64,000 nt of DNA from CALEUX01 sp964608615 (GCA_964608615.1 CAZSQG010000002.1:1-64000); one strand, 5' to 3'. Counted from the stretch's first letter, positions 28,797-39,114 are shown. Numbers and translations are program-made. The notes: a model not told the origin generated them from the letters alone.

Positions 28797-31700
28797 TTAT
28801 TTGTCAGTCACAATAGAGATCACATAACTGTAACTATACGCTTTATCTAATAACAGATAAGGTCTATGCGGCATTGCCCCCCAACTGTTATCGCCACCTA
28901 ATCCCCTTTGACTCAAATCAACGTTAAGGTAAACCTGCTGACGGGGTGTTACATCGCTGGGATGCTGCTGTTTCTTGGTCAGCCCGGCATCCATATCTTC
29001 GGATGGGTTATGGGTAGCTTTAACGCTTAACGGCTGTAATCCTTCAATTTTGAGACCCAATCCATCATCATTGGTTAAAGTTAGCCAACGTACATCTGTT
29101 TTATTCCCATTCTCTTGAGGCCGGATATAATCATATGACTGTTCAGCAACAGTGCTGTTATAAATGCCAATAAAGCTGGAAGTTTTTCTATCAGAATAAT
29201 TTTCCCAGGGGCCCCGTCCATAATATGTAAAATTTTGAAACTCTTTGCCTAACTGCATTTGCATTCCAAATCGGGGCATCTCGGGTAGATTCTGCGAACC
29301 CGCATTCCAGGCTACATTAACCTGAACATTTCCATTCGGCATAATTGTATAAACCAGTTTATAATCAGAAGAAACATCCATCAACAGATAATCCACAGTT
29401 ATAATTACTGCATTTGATTGTTCTTTTACATCAAAATTCCGTACCTGTTTATTCTTACCGGCAGACCTCCAAATATTTGATTTTATTGGCATTCCATTAC
29501 CAAAATCATTATCAATTGGAGCTCTCCAAAAATCAGGCTCAGGTCCGTTGTTCAAAAGATTCTTCCCTTTATAGGTGTATTGAACAATCTGACCATTCCA
29601 TTTACCAATCACAACTTTAATATCGCCAACATTAATCTCAATCCTATTTTCTTTGTCGATAAACTGAATTTTCCCTTCTTTTGTTATTCCTGATTTAAAA
29701 TAGTTATTACCTTCAAAATCAAACTGCTCCCGCGCTACTTCATGACCTGCAGGAATCATTTCAGTTTCCTGCTTTGTATAAGCATAAACATCCAGAAAAT
29801 ACTCTGCCCCCGAAGCAAGTTCCATTTTAGGTAAAACAATTTTCACATCTTTGGTTGTTCCGGCAGGTTGGTTAACCAAAAAGGTACCTTCAGATACCAT
29901 CTGTCCGTTTTTCTTAAGTATCCACTTAAACAAATAATTTTTTAAGTCGGTGTGTAAAAATCGGTTTTCAACCGAAATAACCCCGTTTTTAAGATCCTTT
30001 GCACGAAAAATAATATCCTGATAAACCTTCTTCACTTCCATTAAACCGGGATGCGGATTCCGATCGGGTGTGACCAAACCATTGGCACAAAAGTTTTCAT
30101 CGTGAGTATATTTATATCCACCAATATCTCCCCCATAAGCCCAGTATTTACGGCCTGAATCATCAATAGCACTCAATCCCTGATCAACCCAGTCCCAAAT
30201 AAATCCACCCTGCATGTGCTTACTGTTAGCCATAATATCAAAATATTCCTGAAAATTACCAGAACTGTTACCCATGGCATGCGAGTATTCGCACATGATA
30301 AACGGACGCGTTACATCAGTTCGGGCAGCATACTTTTTCATATGTTCCATACCAGGATACATGGGGCAAACAATATCGGTATTTTCATTTTCACCAGCCT
30401 GTTCAAACTGAACCAATCGTGTATTGTCGCGTTGCTTAATCCATTTATACATATCATAAAAAACAGGCCCATTACCACATTCGTTACCTAAACTCCAAAT
30501 AATTACCGATGGATGATTTTTATCACGCTCCACCAATCGCCTGGCCCTGTCCATATGTGCATCGGCCCATTGAGGCAGGTAAGCCGGGTGAATTTCTTTA
30601 TTGAACCAGCCTTGGTTTTCTGCACCCATGGCGTGCGTTTCAATATTAGCCTCATCAACCAGAAACAAACCATATTCATCGCATAACTTATACCAAAGCG
30701 GGCTCTGCGGATAATGACTTAACCTTACCGCATTGATGTTATGCTGCTTCATTACCCTAATGTCTTTCAACATGGTTGCACGGTCAACTACGTGTCCATT
30801 ATATGGATGATGTTCGTGAAGATTCACCCCACGAACCAAAATAGGTTTCCCATTAATCATAAGTTGCGCATCTTTAAGCTCAACCGTTCTGAATCCCAGC
30901 TTGCACGAGGTAGCTTCAATCAGTTTTCCATTACCATCTTTCAAAGACAATACAAGGGTGTAAAGATTTGGAGTTTCGTTACTCCATAATTTAGGATTGT
31001 TAATCTTTTGTGCCACAACTGCCTTCGCACTGTTTTTTCCTGAAAAAACTACTGGAACATCTTTTTTCACAACTTCCTTACCTGTTGCATCCAGTAATTT
31101 TACTTGAATGGAGTTTTTATCATTTGCCTCACTGAAGCGTTTCAGGTCAATTTCCACATCCAGTAATCCATTTTTATAAGCCTTATCAAGACCGGCTTTT
31201 GCAAAAAAATCCTGAATGCGCACCTGACTGGTTACGTAAAGAAAAACATCCCTGTCGAACCCCGATAAACGCCAGAAATCCTGATCTTCAAGATAAGAAC
31301 CATCGCTCCACCGATAAGCTTCAATGGCAATACTGTTTAGTCCTTTCTTCACATAAGAAGTAATGTCAAATTCAGCTGGATTTTTTGTATCCTGACTATA
31401 ACCAACCTTTTGACCGTTTACCCAAATATACATGGCAGCAGCACCACTCTCGAAATGAAGATAAACCCGTCGTCCGTCCCATGAAGCCGGCAACTCAAAA
31501 GTACGCTTATAGCTACCTACCGGGTTATCGCTGTGATCAATAAATGGCGGATTCTTGGGAAACGGATAGGTGATATTGGTGTAAATTGGAGTGCCATAAC
31601 CCTGTAGCTCCCAGTTTCCAGGTACTTTTATATCATTCCATTTGCTAACATCAAAATTATCGGCATAAAAACCTTGAGGTTTATCGGCTGGCTTCATAAC

Positions 31701-31919
31701 CCAGTTAAACTTCCAAACGCCGTTGAGAGAAAGACAATACTCAGATTGAGAGTAATCGTCTGCAATAGCCAGCTTTTCGCTTTGATAAGGGATAAAACTG
31801 GCCCTTGGAGCCTCCTTGTTGATACCGAAAACACCTGGATTCTCCCAGTCGGGAACCTGATCGCCGGCAAAAGCAATGACTCCTGAAATAAAAAACAGTA
31901 AAACAGAAAAAATTCGCAT
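28797..31919 (-). CDS. GH2 beta-galactosidase (LacZ-like)
   Basis: 1040 residues, close to the E. coli LacZ length, with a signal peptide (MRIFSVLLFFISGVIAFAG) that suggests a periplasmic enzyme. The full GH2 layout is present: sugar-binding jelly roll (WKFNWVMKPAD..., VPGNWELQGYGTPIY), immunoglobulin-like domain, TIM barrel, and C-terminal beta-galactosidase small-chain domain (PEPDFWRAPIDNDFGNGM, FTYYGRGPWENYSDR). Both catalytic Glu are visible: the acid/base in WSLGNECGNG at residue 480 and the nucleophile in CEYSHAMGNS at residue 544. It would release terminal galactose from side chains. It is a single-gene unit with its own terminator in the carbohydrate locus. Confidence 0.94.
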   Translation of the reverse strand: MRIFSVLLFFISGVIAFAGDQVPDWENPGVFGINKEAPRASFIPYQSEKLAIADDYSQSEYCLSLNGVWKFNWVMKPADKPQGFYADNFDVSKWNDIKVPGNWELQGYGTPIYTNITYPFPKNPPFIDHSDNPVGSYKRTFELPASWDGRRVYLHFESGAAAMYIWVNGQKVGYSQDTKNPAEFDITSYVKKGLNSIAIEAYRWSDGSYLEDQDFWRLSGFDRDVFLYVTSQVRIQDFFAKAGLDKAYKNGLLDVEIDLKRFSEANDKNSIQVKLLDATGKEVVKKDVPVVFSGKNSAKAVVAQKINNPKLWSNETPNLYTLVLSLKDGNGKLIEATSCKLGFRTVELKDAQLMINGKPILVRGVNLHEHHPYNGHVVDRATMLKDIRVMKQHNINAVRLSHYPQSPLWYKLCDEYGLFLVDEANIETHAMGAENQGWFNKEIHPAYLPQWADAHMDRARRLVERDKNHPSVIIWSLGNECGNGPVFYDMYKWIKQRDNTRLVQFEQAGENENTDIVCPMYPGMEHMKKYAARTDVTRPFIMCEYSHAMGNSSGNFQEYFDIMANSKHMQGGFIWDWVDQGLSAIDDSGRKYWAYGGDIGGYKYTHDENFCANGLVTPDRNPHPGLMEVKKVYQDIIFRAKDLKNGVISVENRFLHTDLKNYLFKWILKKNGQMVSEGTFLVNQPAGTTKDVKIVLPKMELASGAEYFLDVYAYTKQETEMIPAGHEVAREQFDFEGNNYFKSGITKEGKIQFIDKENRIEINVGDIKVVIGKWNGQIVQYTYKGKNLLNNGPEPDFWRAPIDNDFGNGMPIKSNIWRSAGKNKQVRNFDVKEQSNAVIITVDYLLMDVSSDYKLVYTIMPNGNVQVNVAWNAGSQNLPEMPRFGMQMQLGKEFQNFTYYGRGPWENYSDRKTSSFIGIYNSTVAEQSYDYIRPQENGNKTDVRWLTLTNDDGLGLKIEGLQPLSVKATHNPSEDMDAGLTKKQQHPSDVTPRQQVYLNVDLSQRGLGGDNSWGAMPHRPYLLLDKAYSYSYVISIVTDK

Positions 31920-32390
31920 GACAATTGGAATTATTTGGTTAATAAAATATGAGAATTTAAGAAACTGAATGATAAATTTTTAATCACTATTTTCCGATAA
32001 AAATGTTTCGTCCCATACGAGACAAAAAATTAAATATTCAAACAAGATTCTACCAAACTTTAATCCCTAATGAATAATGGCGCATAGCATTATTCATAGG
32101 TAGAAAAAAAATATCAATAATTCTTCAATACTACCAAAAGTATGGGGTTAAACATACTAAAGGGTCGAAAAATCATTCAAAAGAGTTGAGAAATAAGTCC
32201 AAAAAAGAAATGACTCAACAACAAAACCTGTTATAAAGTGTTTTGTTTCTGATTAATACATCAAAAAACGCAACTTCTTATGATGACCATATAGTTAAGA
32301 GAATACAAAAAAAAGAATAATCCTTAAAAAGGATTTCCTAATATTGCAATGCATCCCTTTCAATGTGAAGACATTTTCCAAATTGGGTTT
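31920..32390. other. Divergent spacer between GH2 and the hybrid regulator
   Basis: AT-rich region that must carry promoters for GH2 (minus) and the hybrid sensor (plus). A minus-strand TACTTTTG at 32135-32142 fits the TAnnTTTG -7 consensus, but no TTG lies at the right distance. No operator-like repeats are obvious. Confidence 0.4.
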
Positions 32391-35300
32391 ATGTACAAAA
32401 ACTTACTCAAATATATTATTCTGATCTATTTTTGGTCAACCGGTGTTGTAGCATTACTGGCACAACAAATATCTGTCAGTCAACTTCCTATAATGGATCA
32501 GATGCCATCCAATTCGGTTCAAAGAGTTTTTCAGGACAAAGACGGTTTTCTCTGGTTTGGAACATTAGATGGCCTTTGCCGGTATGATGCATACAGAATT
32601 CATGTTTTCCGCTCGGATCTCAACCATACAAACCTGTTAACTAACAACGAAATAACCTGCATTACTGAAGACAAATCAGGAAATCTTTGGATAGGAACAA
32701 TGGCTGGAATCAGCATTCTTAATAAAAAGACCTATCAAATCACTCGTTTTCACGATCAATTATTAAGCAATCAACAAATCAGGGCTATTATGGTAGCCAG
32801 CGACAGTACAATATGGGTTGGAGGCGAAAGATTGTTATACCGGTTTAATCCGGATTTATCCCTGAATAAAACATATCCCGAAGATAACCAGAACGATGGA
32901 TTACCCATTAGTACAATAAACTCCATATATGAGGACTTATATGGAAATATATGGATTGCCTTGTGGCGATCGGGTTTATATAAATACCAAAAGGAGACAG
33001 ATGCATTTATCCGCTTTCCTGAAATTGGGACTCAGAATAATCCATTCAGAATATATCAGGACGATCATAAACAATACTGGATATGCACATGGGGTGAAGG
33101 GATATATTTATTTAACCCCAACAACAATAAACAAAACATATACACAAAACTACCTGTTAGGCTCAGAGAACAAAAAAAAACCGAAGAAACTTTTTTTTCA
33201 ATTGCTCAGGATGGAATTAGAGGTTACGTTTGGGTAATGTCGTTATCAGGATTATATGCTTTTGAATATACCAAAGATAATACCCTTATCGAAGTTGAAG
33301 TATCATCCCTGTTTAAACAAACCAATAATATTTTTAGTGAGGTAATAAGGGACAAAGACGGAAATTTGTGGATTGGGGCCTTCAGCGAAGGTCCCCTGAC
33401 GGTAAATTTCAACAAACCAACAATCATCAATTACAATATTGAATCCATTAAGCAAAAAACAGGAATAGCTCCGAATATAACCGCCATTTTTGAAGACCGC
33501 GATGGTCTCATCTGGCTTCATCAGAACCGGTTGGGCCTCACCCTCTATAACCCAAAGACCAATCAAATCAAACTCTACTCCGAATATCCAGGTCTGAAAA
33601 ATGCTTCTCGCATGAAAAACATCAGAGCCATCGCAAGTTTTACAGGTTCAGATGAAATTTGGCTTGGACTTCAGGAAGAGCCCATAATTAATGTAGTTCA
33701 AAAAATGGGTGATGATATCCGGGTAACCCGACAAATAAACCTTGAGACTATTGATACAGAAGCCGGAGGCATAAGAGTATTTTTCGAGGATGCCAAAAAC
33801 AATTTATGGATTGCCACTTCAACAAGTCTTTTTATAAAACCATATGATAATGAGCAGATTACCAAAATAGGAAACAATATTGGGAATATCACAGCTGTTA
33901 CTGAAGATACCAGGGGAACAATCTGGATAAGCACCGAAAGATCAGGATTATACAAAATTAGTCAAAACTACAATACTTCATTTAGCGAACTAGAGCTAAT
34001 AAACATCAGTAAAGGAGATAAAGGACTAATAAGCAACAACATCCAGTCGATAGATGCCGATAAAAGCGGAAACGTATGGATCGGCACCAAGGAAGGAAAC
34101 ATCTTGGTTTATAATAATATTAACGACAACATAAAGGAGATGACCCAGAGTTGTGGAATGATAGGTGAAGCCATCCTCGACATTGTTACAGATAAAAACG
34201 ATCATGTCTGGATCTCGACCAATAAAAGAATAACCGAATTCAACCCAAAAAACAACGCTTCAACCAACTACACTCCATCCGATGGAATGCAGGTTAATTC
34301 GTTTCTGATTCATTCATTCTACAAAAATCCGCAGTCGGATAAAATTTATTTTGGCGGAAACCTTGGATTTTGCAGCTTTATGCCAACTGAACGGCTAACC
34401 CAGCAACCTAAAGAATCACAGGTTTATATTACCGACATAAAAATTCACAACCACTCATTATTGCAGGGAAATGCCAATAAAAAATTTGATAACCAAAACT
34501 TATCGTTGGTAATAGAACCTGATGATCGAAATCTGGAAATATATTTTTCGTCACTCAACTACAACTATCCTTTAAAAATTAATTATGCATACAAGCTTGA
34601 GGGAGTGGATAAAGACTGGGTTTATATAAGAAATAACCGACAATTTGCAGTATATAGCCATCTAAAAAAAGGCACTTACAATTTCTATGTTAAAGCAACT
34701 GACGAAAACAGACAATGGAGTAACAAAATTACAAAGCTGAAAATAATCAGGACACCGGCCATTTATGAAACAGGATGGGCTTATTTACTGTATTCGATTG
34801 TTTTTTTGGCAATTCTGTACTTTCTGGCGCGCATTGCTACCAACCGCATTAAACTGCGCAATGAACTGAAAATTGCCCAAATGGAGAAAGATAAATCAGA
34901 AGAGATTACTCAAACCAAGCTTAAATATTTCACCAATATATCTCATGACCTGCTAACTCCATTAACCATCATTTCGTGCCTTATTGATGATATTGAGATC
35001 ACTTCCAAAAAGAAAATTCCGCAATACGATACCATGCGTTCAAATGTGAACCGTTTAAAACGTTTGCTTCAACAAATACTGGATTTCAGGAAAGTGGAAA
35101 AGGGAAAAATGAGATTGCAGGTTTCAGGTGGCAATATCGTTTCCTTAATTCAGGAGATATGTTATCATGATTTTCGACCCATAATAGCTAAGAAAAATAT
35201 TGATTTCAGCTTCATCTCAAAAACTAACGATATTCAAGCATGGTTTGATGCCGATAAAATAGACAAGGTGGTTTATAACCTGATGTCGAATGCAATAAAA

Positions 35301-36497
35301 TATACGCCTCAAAACGGAAAAATAACCGTTGAACTGGTTAAAATCAGTAAGCATGAGCAAAAAAAACTTGCCATAAAAATAAGCGACACCGGTGTTGGCA
35401 TTGCTCCTGAAAATATTAACAACATTTTCACTACCTTTTATTTTAACAAATCAAGAGAGGCTGGGGAAACAAACGGAATTGGACTTTCACTTTCAAAAGA
35501 TCTGGTTGAATTGCATCACGGACAAATTATGATTGAAAGTAAACCCAATAACGGTACAACCATAATTGTTGAGATCCCAATTGATAAAACCAGCTATACA
35601 GAAATTGAAATAGCAAATATTTCACCAGTAATACTTCTTGATGATGCAAAATTAAGCAATAGAACCATTGATTATCAAGATAACGAAGAACCCTTAAGTA
35701 AAATTAAAACTGGGATAATAAATGTAAGTATTCTTGTGGTTGAAGATAACGAAGAACTCCTTGAACTAGTTAAAAGTATCTTGCAAAAACGTTATTATGT
35801 TTTTACAGCAACCAATGGATTAGATGCCATTAACTTGGTTAGAAATAACGATATAGATATTATTGTGAGTGATGTAATGATGCCCGCAATGGATGGAATT
35901 GAATTGTGTAGAACGCTGAAAAACGATCTTGAAACCAGCCACATTTCAATTATTCTGCTAACGGCTAAAAACAGCATTAACGACAGGGTAGAGTGTTACA
36001 ATGCCGGAGCCGATGCATACATTTCCAAACCTTTTGAACTTAAGGTGCTGGAGGCCCGTATTAACAATTTTGTTACCCAAAAACAAAACAAACAAAAGGA
36101 ATTCAAATCAAATGTTGATATAAATATTTCTGCACTGGAATATCCATCCATTGATGAGCAATTCCTTGAAAAAGCCATTCAAATCATTGAAAGTCATCTT
36201 TCCAAATCTGAATTCGACATCAACAATTTTGCAGAGCATCTGAACTTGTCAAAATCATCGCTTTACCGCAAGATAAAAACAATGACAGGCCTCTCGCCCA
36301 TCGAATTTATCCGAAACATTAAGCTTAAACATGCCTGTATGATGCTAAAAGATAAATCCGTCTCCATTTCAGAAGTGGCTTATGCTGTTGGATTTTCAGA
36401 TCCAAAATATTTTACATCGTGCTTTAAAACAGAATTTACCTTAACTCCCACCGAATATCAAAAGACCTTTGTTGTGACTGACAGTATTCAGAATTAA
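32391..36497 (+). CDS. Hybrid two-component system regulator (sensor, kinase, receiver, AraC HTH in one chain)
   Basis: 1368 residues from ATG at 32391 (MYKNLLKYIILIYFWSTG is a clean signal; the frame is open from 32349). Order: about 14 two-component-propeller repeats (xxGxLWIGT pattern) to about residue 690; Y_Y_Y domain (LNYNYPLKINYAYKLEGVDK); a membrane helix near 795-815; HisKA with phospho-His in YFTNISHDLLTPL (about 852); HATPase with NAIKYT and DTGVGIAPEN; receiver ILVVEDNEELLEL with phospho-acceptor Asp in VSDVMMPAMDG (about 1160); and AraC-type HTH (about 1270-1365, SKSSLYRKIKTMTGLSPIEF). Such proteins bind an oligosaccharide in the periplasm and activate the adjacent susC/susD and glycosidase genes. 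It is the likely controller of the locus. Confidence 0.95.
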   Translation: MYKNLLKYIILIYFWSTGVVALLAQQISVSQLPIMDQMPSNSVQRVFQDKDGFLWFGTLDGLCRYDAYRIHVFRSDLNHTNLLTNNEITCITEDKSGNLWIGTMAGISILNKKTYQITRFHDQLLSNQQIRAIMVASDSTIWVGGERLLYRFNPDLSLNKTYPEDNQNDGLPISTINSIYEDLYGNIWIALWRSGLYKYQKETDAFIRFPEIGTQNNPFRIYQDDHKQYWICTWGEGIYLFNPNNNKQNIYTKLPVRLREQKKTEETFFSIAQDGIRGYVWVMSLSGLYAFEYTKDNTLIEVEVSSLFKQTNNIFSEVIRDKDGNLWIGAFSEGPLTVNFNKPTIINYNIESIKQKTGIAPNITAIFEDRDGLIWLHQNRLGLTLYNPKTNQIKLYSEYPGLKNASRMKNIRAIASFTGSDEIWLGLQEEPIINVVQKMGDDIRVTRQINLETIDTEAGGIRVFFEDAKNNLWIATSTSLFIKPYDNEQITKIGNNIGNITAVTEDTRGTIWISTERSGLYKISQNYNTSFSELELINISKGDKGLISNNIQSIDADKSGNVWIGTKEGNILVYNNINDNIKEMTQSCGMIGEAILDIVTDKNDHVWISTNKRITEFNPKNNASTNYTPSDGMQVNSFLIHSFYKNPQSDKIYFGGNLGFCSFMPTERLTQQPKESQVYITDIKIHNHSLLQGNANKKFDNQNLSLVIEPDDRNLEIYFSSLNYNYPLKINYAYKLEGVDKDWVYIRNNRQFAVYSHLKKGTYNFYVKATDENRQWSNKITKLKIIRTPAIYETGWAYLLYSIVFLAILYFLARIATNRIKLRNELKIAQMEKDKSEEITQTKLKYFTNISHDLLTPLTIISCLIDDIEITSKKKIPQYDTMRSNVNRLKRLLQQILDFRKVEKGKMRLQVSGGNIVSLIQEICYHDFRPIIAKKNIDFSFISKTNDIQAWFDADKIDKVVYNLMSNAIKYTPQNGKITVELVKISKHEQKKLAIKISDTGVGIAPENINNIFTTFYFNKSREAGETNGIGLSLSKDLVELHHGQIMIESKPNNGTTIIVEIPIDKTSYTEIEIANISPVILLDDAKLSNRTIDYQDNEEPLSKIKTGIINVSILVVEDNEELLELVKSILQKRYYVFTATNGLDAINLVRNNDIDIIVSDVMMPAMDGIELCRTLKNDLETSHISIILLTAKNSINDRVECYNAGADAYISKPFELKVLEARINNFVTQKQNKQKEFKSNVDINISALEYPSIDEQFLEKAIQIIESHLSKSEFDINNFAEHLNLSKSSLYRKIKTMTGLSPIEFIRNIKLKHACMMLKDKSVSISEVAYAVGFSDPKYFTSCFKTEFTLTPTEYQKTFVVTDSIQN

Positions 36498-36522
36498 CAA
36501 TTAATAAAAAACCTCCGGCCCC

Positions 36523-36551
36523 AACAGAATATAGAGTCAATTAATTCTGTT
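36523..36551 (+). terminator. Hairpin after the hybrid regulator
   Basis: AACAGAAT (36523-36530) and ATTCTGTT (36544-36551) form an 8-bp stem with a 13-base loop, followed by TTATTTATC. It is AT-rich and hence weak. It sits immediately before the -7-like box of the next gene. Confidence 0.45.
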
Positions 36552-36556
36552 TTATT

Positions 36557-36564
36557 TATCTTTG
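36557..36564 (+). promoter_or_regulatory. Candidate -7 box (TATCTTTG) for the 5'-nucleotidase genes
   Basis: TATCTTTG matches the Bacteroidota TAnnTTTG -7 consensus and ends 11 bases before the start codon at 36576, implying a very short leader. No TTG is found at the expected upstream spacing, so this is a partial match. Confidence 0.45.
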
Positions 36565-36575
36565 AAAAAAAAGAC

Positions 36576-37340
36576 ATGCAAAATCTTCGCTATATAGCTT
36601 TTGGACTTTTACTCCTTTTAGTTGGGTGCAACCAAAGGATGACCTACCAACTTGAGAACCACAATATGATGAAAATTGACTCCGCTGTTGGAGTCGACAC
36701 GGCATTATTAAGTTTTATTAAACCCTATCACGATTCTATACAAGGAATCATGACCGATGTTATTGGGATAAACCCAAAGACACTCTTCGCCAAAAAACCC
36801 GAAAGCGAGTTGTCGAATTTTGTGGTCGATCTGGTTTTTGATGCTGGGAAAGAATATCTTAAAAAACAAAACATCCCGGAGGATGAGATTCTATGTGTAA
36901 TAAATATCAGAGGACTCAGAGCTCCTTTACCACAAGGAGAATTAACTACCCGAAATATCTTCGAAATAATGCCTTTCGAAAACCAGATGGTAGGAGTAAA
37001 AATGGACGCTGAAAACCTTAAAACTCTTTTTGATCATATAGCTAAATCCAATGGAGATGGTATAGCAGGTGCTTCATTTACATTAATAGAAAATGAAGCC
37101 AAAAACATTCTGATTAATGGTAAACCCATTGATAATGAAAAAACATATTGGGTAATTACTTCTGATTACCTTGCATCTGGTGGTGATAGTTATACAGTTT
37201 TTATTAATTCGGCTACCCGCCTGAATTTTGATGAAAAAATCAGAGAATTGATAATTAAACACATCAGGAATCTGACAAAACAAAACCGAGAAATTATCCC
37301 CGATATGACACCCAGAATTTCAGTAGAAAAAAAGAACTAA
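36576..37340 (+). CDS. 5'-nucleotidase C-terminal domain lipoprotein
   Basis: 254 residues with a lipobox (LLLLVGCNQRM; Cys about 18). The body matches the C-terminal substrate-binding domain of UshA-type 5'-nucleotidases: ESELSNFVVDLVFDAG near 76, INIRGLRAPLPQGELTTRNI near 109 with FEIMPFENQMV, and YWVITSDYLASGGDSYTVF near 189. It lacks the metallophosphoesterase half, which is encoded by the next gene, 48 bases downstream. The two proteins together would reconstitute a complete nucleotide-hydrolysing enzyme at the cell envelope. The order is the reverse of the usual fusion (C-terminal part first). Confidence 0.88.
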   Translation: MQNLRYIAFGLLLLLVGCNQRMTYQLENHNMMKIDSAVGVDTALLSFIKPYHDSIQGIMTDVIGINPKTLFAKKPESELSNFVVDLVFDAGKEYLKKQNIPEDEILCVINIRGLRAPLPQGELTTRNIFEIMPFENQMVGVKMDAENLKTLFDHIAKSNGDGIAGASFTLIENEAKNILINGKPIDNEKTYWVITSDYLASGGDSYTVFINSATRLNFDEKIRELIIKHIRNLTKQNREIIPDMTPRISVEKKN

Positions 37341-37388
37341 CTAATTGTCTCAGGTTTTATTATATATTGGCTTAATTACAATATTAGA

Positions 37389-38297
37389 ATGCAAAACAGA
37401 AGAAACTTCATAAAAACAGCTCTCACAGGATCAGCTATTCTGACCATGCCATTTGGAGCAAATGCGTTTTTCGGTCAAAAACACTCACGACTGGTACTTC
37501 TCCACACCAACGATGTTCATAGTCAAATTGATCCATTTCCCAATGATAACGTACTTTTTCCGGGCATGGGAGGATTTGCACGGAGGGCCGCGCTTGTTGA
37601 TAAAATAAGATCGGAAAATGAACATGTATTGCTACTCGACTCGGGCGACATTTTTCAGGGAACTCCGTATTTTAATTACTACCAAGGCTCTCTGGAGCTT
37701 AAACTCATGTCCAAAGGAAAATATGATGCAGCAACTCTTGGTAATCATGAATTCGACAACGGAATAGAAGGCCTTCACCGGCAACTACAGTATGCCAGCT
37801 TCCCGTTTATTAATAGCAATTACGATTTTACCGGTACTTTACTGGAAGGTAAAATAAAACCATGGAAAATTTTTAAGAAAGGGCCTGTTAGGGTTGGAAT
37901 TATCGGTCTAGGTATTGACCCACAAGGCTTAATTGCAACGACAAATTACAAGGGCATAACATATAACGACCCCATTACAGTTGGAGATTCAATAGCTAAA
38001 ATGCTGAAGGAAAAAGAAAAATGTCATATTGTAATAGCTCTTTCTCATCTTGGTCTTAAAATGGATTTTGGAAGGATTGACGACCTGCAGGTGGCGGCTA
38101 AGACCAGATATATCGACATAATATTAGGTGGTCATACCCATACATTTATGAACGAACCAATAATTGAAACCAATGCTGCCTCAAAACAGGTTCTTATTCT
38201 TCACTCGGGCCAAAACGGCGTTCGCTTGGGAAGAATTGATCTTATCTTTGAAAAAGAAAAAATCAAATCTTCCAGCACACAATACGAAGTAAAATAG
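37389..38297 (+). CDS. 5'-nucleotidase metallophosphoesterase domain protein with Tat-like signal
   Basis: 302 residues. The N-terminus MQNRRNFIKTALTGSAILTM has an RRNFIK motif resembling a twin-arginine signal. All metal-binding blocks of the 5'-nucleotidase/metallophosphoesterase fold are visible in order: LLHTNDVHSQ (about 36), DSGDIFQGTPY (about 83), TLGNHEFDNG (about 117), ALSHLG (about 219) and LGGHTHTFM (about 246). The domain ends without the C-terminal substrate-binding half, which is supplied by the preceding gene. Folding with metal before export would explain Tat use. Likely role: salvage of phosphate and nucleosides in the periplasm. It converges on the Lrp/AsnC gene with a 1-base gap and no terminator visible between them. 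Confidence 0.9.
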   Translation: MQNRRNFIKTALTGSAILTMPFGANAFFGQKHSRLVLLHTNDVHSQIDPFPNDNVLFPGMGGFARRAALVDKIRSENEHVLLLDSGDIFQGTPYFNYYQGSLELKLMSKGKYDAATLGNHEFDNGIEGLHRQLQYASFPFINSNYDFTGTLLEGKIKPWKIFKKGPVRVGIIGLGIDPQGLIATTNYKGITYNDPITVGDSIAKMLKEKEKCHIVIALSHLGLKMDFGRIDDLQVAAKTRYIDIILGGHTHTFMNEPIIETNAASKQVLILHSGQNGVRLGRIDLIFEKEKIKSSSTQYEVK

Positions 38298-38298
38298 C

Positions 38299-38763
38299 TT
38301 AATCTATTGGTAACTGACGCTTAAACATTTCATCAAGCGAAATAATTGTTTCAGTAGATGAAATTCCGGGAATAGCCTGTAGTTTATCGTGTAGAATGCG
38401 CTTCAGATGTTCATTGCTTTGAGCATAAATCTTGATAAACACAGCATATTGACCTGTTGTATAATGACACTCTACAACCTGAGGAATTTGATCAAGCATT
38501 TCACAAACCTTATCAAACAGGCTGGCCTTTTTTAAAAAAATACCGATAAAAGCACAAGTGTGATAACCTATCTTTCCCGGATTAATTACAAATTCCGAAC
38601 CCTTAATTACACCAATATTCAATAACCGCTGAATGCGTTGATGAATGGCTGCCCCTGACACCTTACATTCACGAGCAACTTCCAAAAAAGGAATGCGGGC
38701 ATTCTTGGTAATAAGAGAAAGGATTTTTTTATCCAGGCTATCAATCTGTAAATTGGATTCCAT
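38299..38763 (-). CDS. Lrp/AsnC family transcriptional regulator
   Basis: 154 residues, standard length for the family. An N-terminal winged helix-turn-helix (LDKKILSLITKNARIPFLEV... VSGAAIHQRIQRLLNIGVI) is followed by an RAM/ACT-like ligand-binding domain (HTCAFIGIFL, VVECHYTTGQYAVFIKIYA, IPGISSTETIISLDE). Members sense amino acids and control amino acid metabolism as octamers. Its target is not evident from position; no amino acid gene is adjacent. It lies downstream of and codirectional with the mechanosensitive channel gene, but a 350-base gap suggests its own promoter. Confidence 0.93.
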   Translation of the reverse strand: MESNLQIDSLDKKILSLITKNARIPFLEVARECKVSGAAIHQRIQRLLNIGVIKGSEFVINPGKIGYHTCAFIGIFLKKASLFDKVCEMLDQIPQVVECHYTTGQYAVFIKIYAQSNEHLKRILHDKLQAIPGISSTETIISLDEMFKRQLPID

Positions 38764-39114
38764 ACTTTCAATGACAAATGTTAGAAATTGTAACTTTTTT
38801 CGCTTTTTTCAATAGCTTTATTCACGAATCTAAGACAAATCACATTAATAAACAAGAAATTGAATAATATTTTTGAATATTAATTTTTCAAAAATTTAAT
38901 CAACTACCAAACCATAACATAAAAATAAAATAAACTGATAAATTAGCCTATACACTACAAAAAAAAAACACCAGATAGAAGCTAAAGGCACAATCAGTCA
39001 ACAAAAGGTAAGATCTAAATGAAAGGAAAAATCCACTTACATAATTTCATTCGTGCCAAATCATTTAAAAAAAACACCAAATCTCAGGTTAACGATCATC
39101 TAAACTGGGCACGA
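38764..39114. other. Spacer upstream of the Lrp/AsnC gene
   Basis: AT-rich, with A-runs near 38955. No hairpin terminator for the channel gene, no clear -7 box and no convincing ORF. A 50-codon plus-strand frame from 39019 runs antisense into the channel gene and is not called. Confidence 0.45.
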
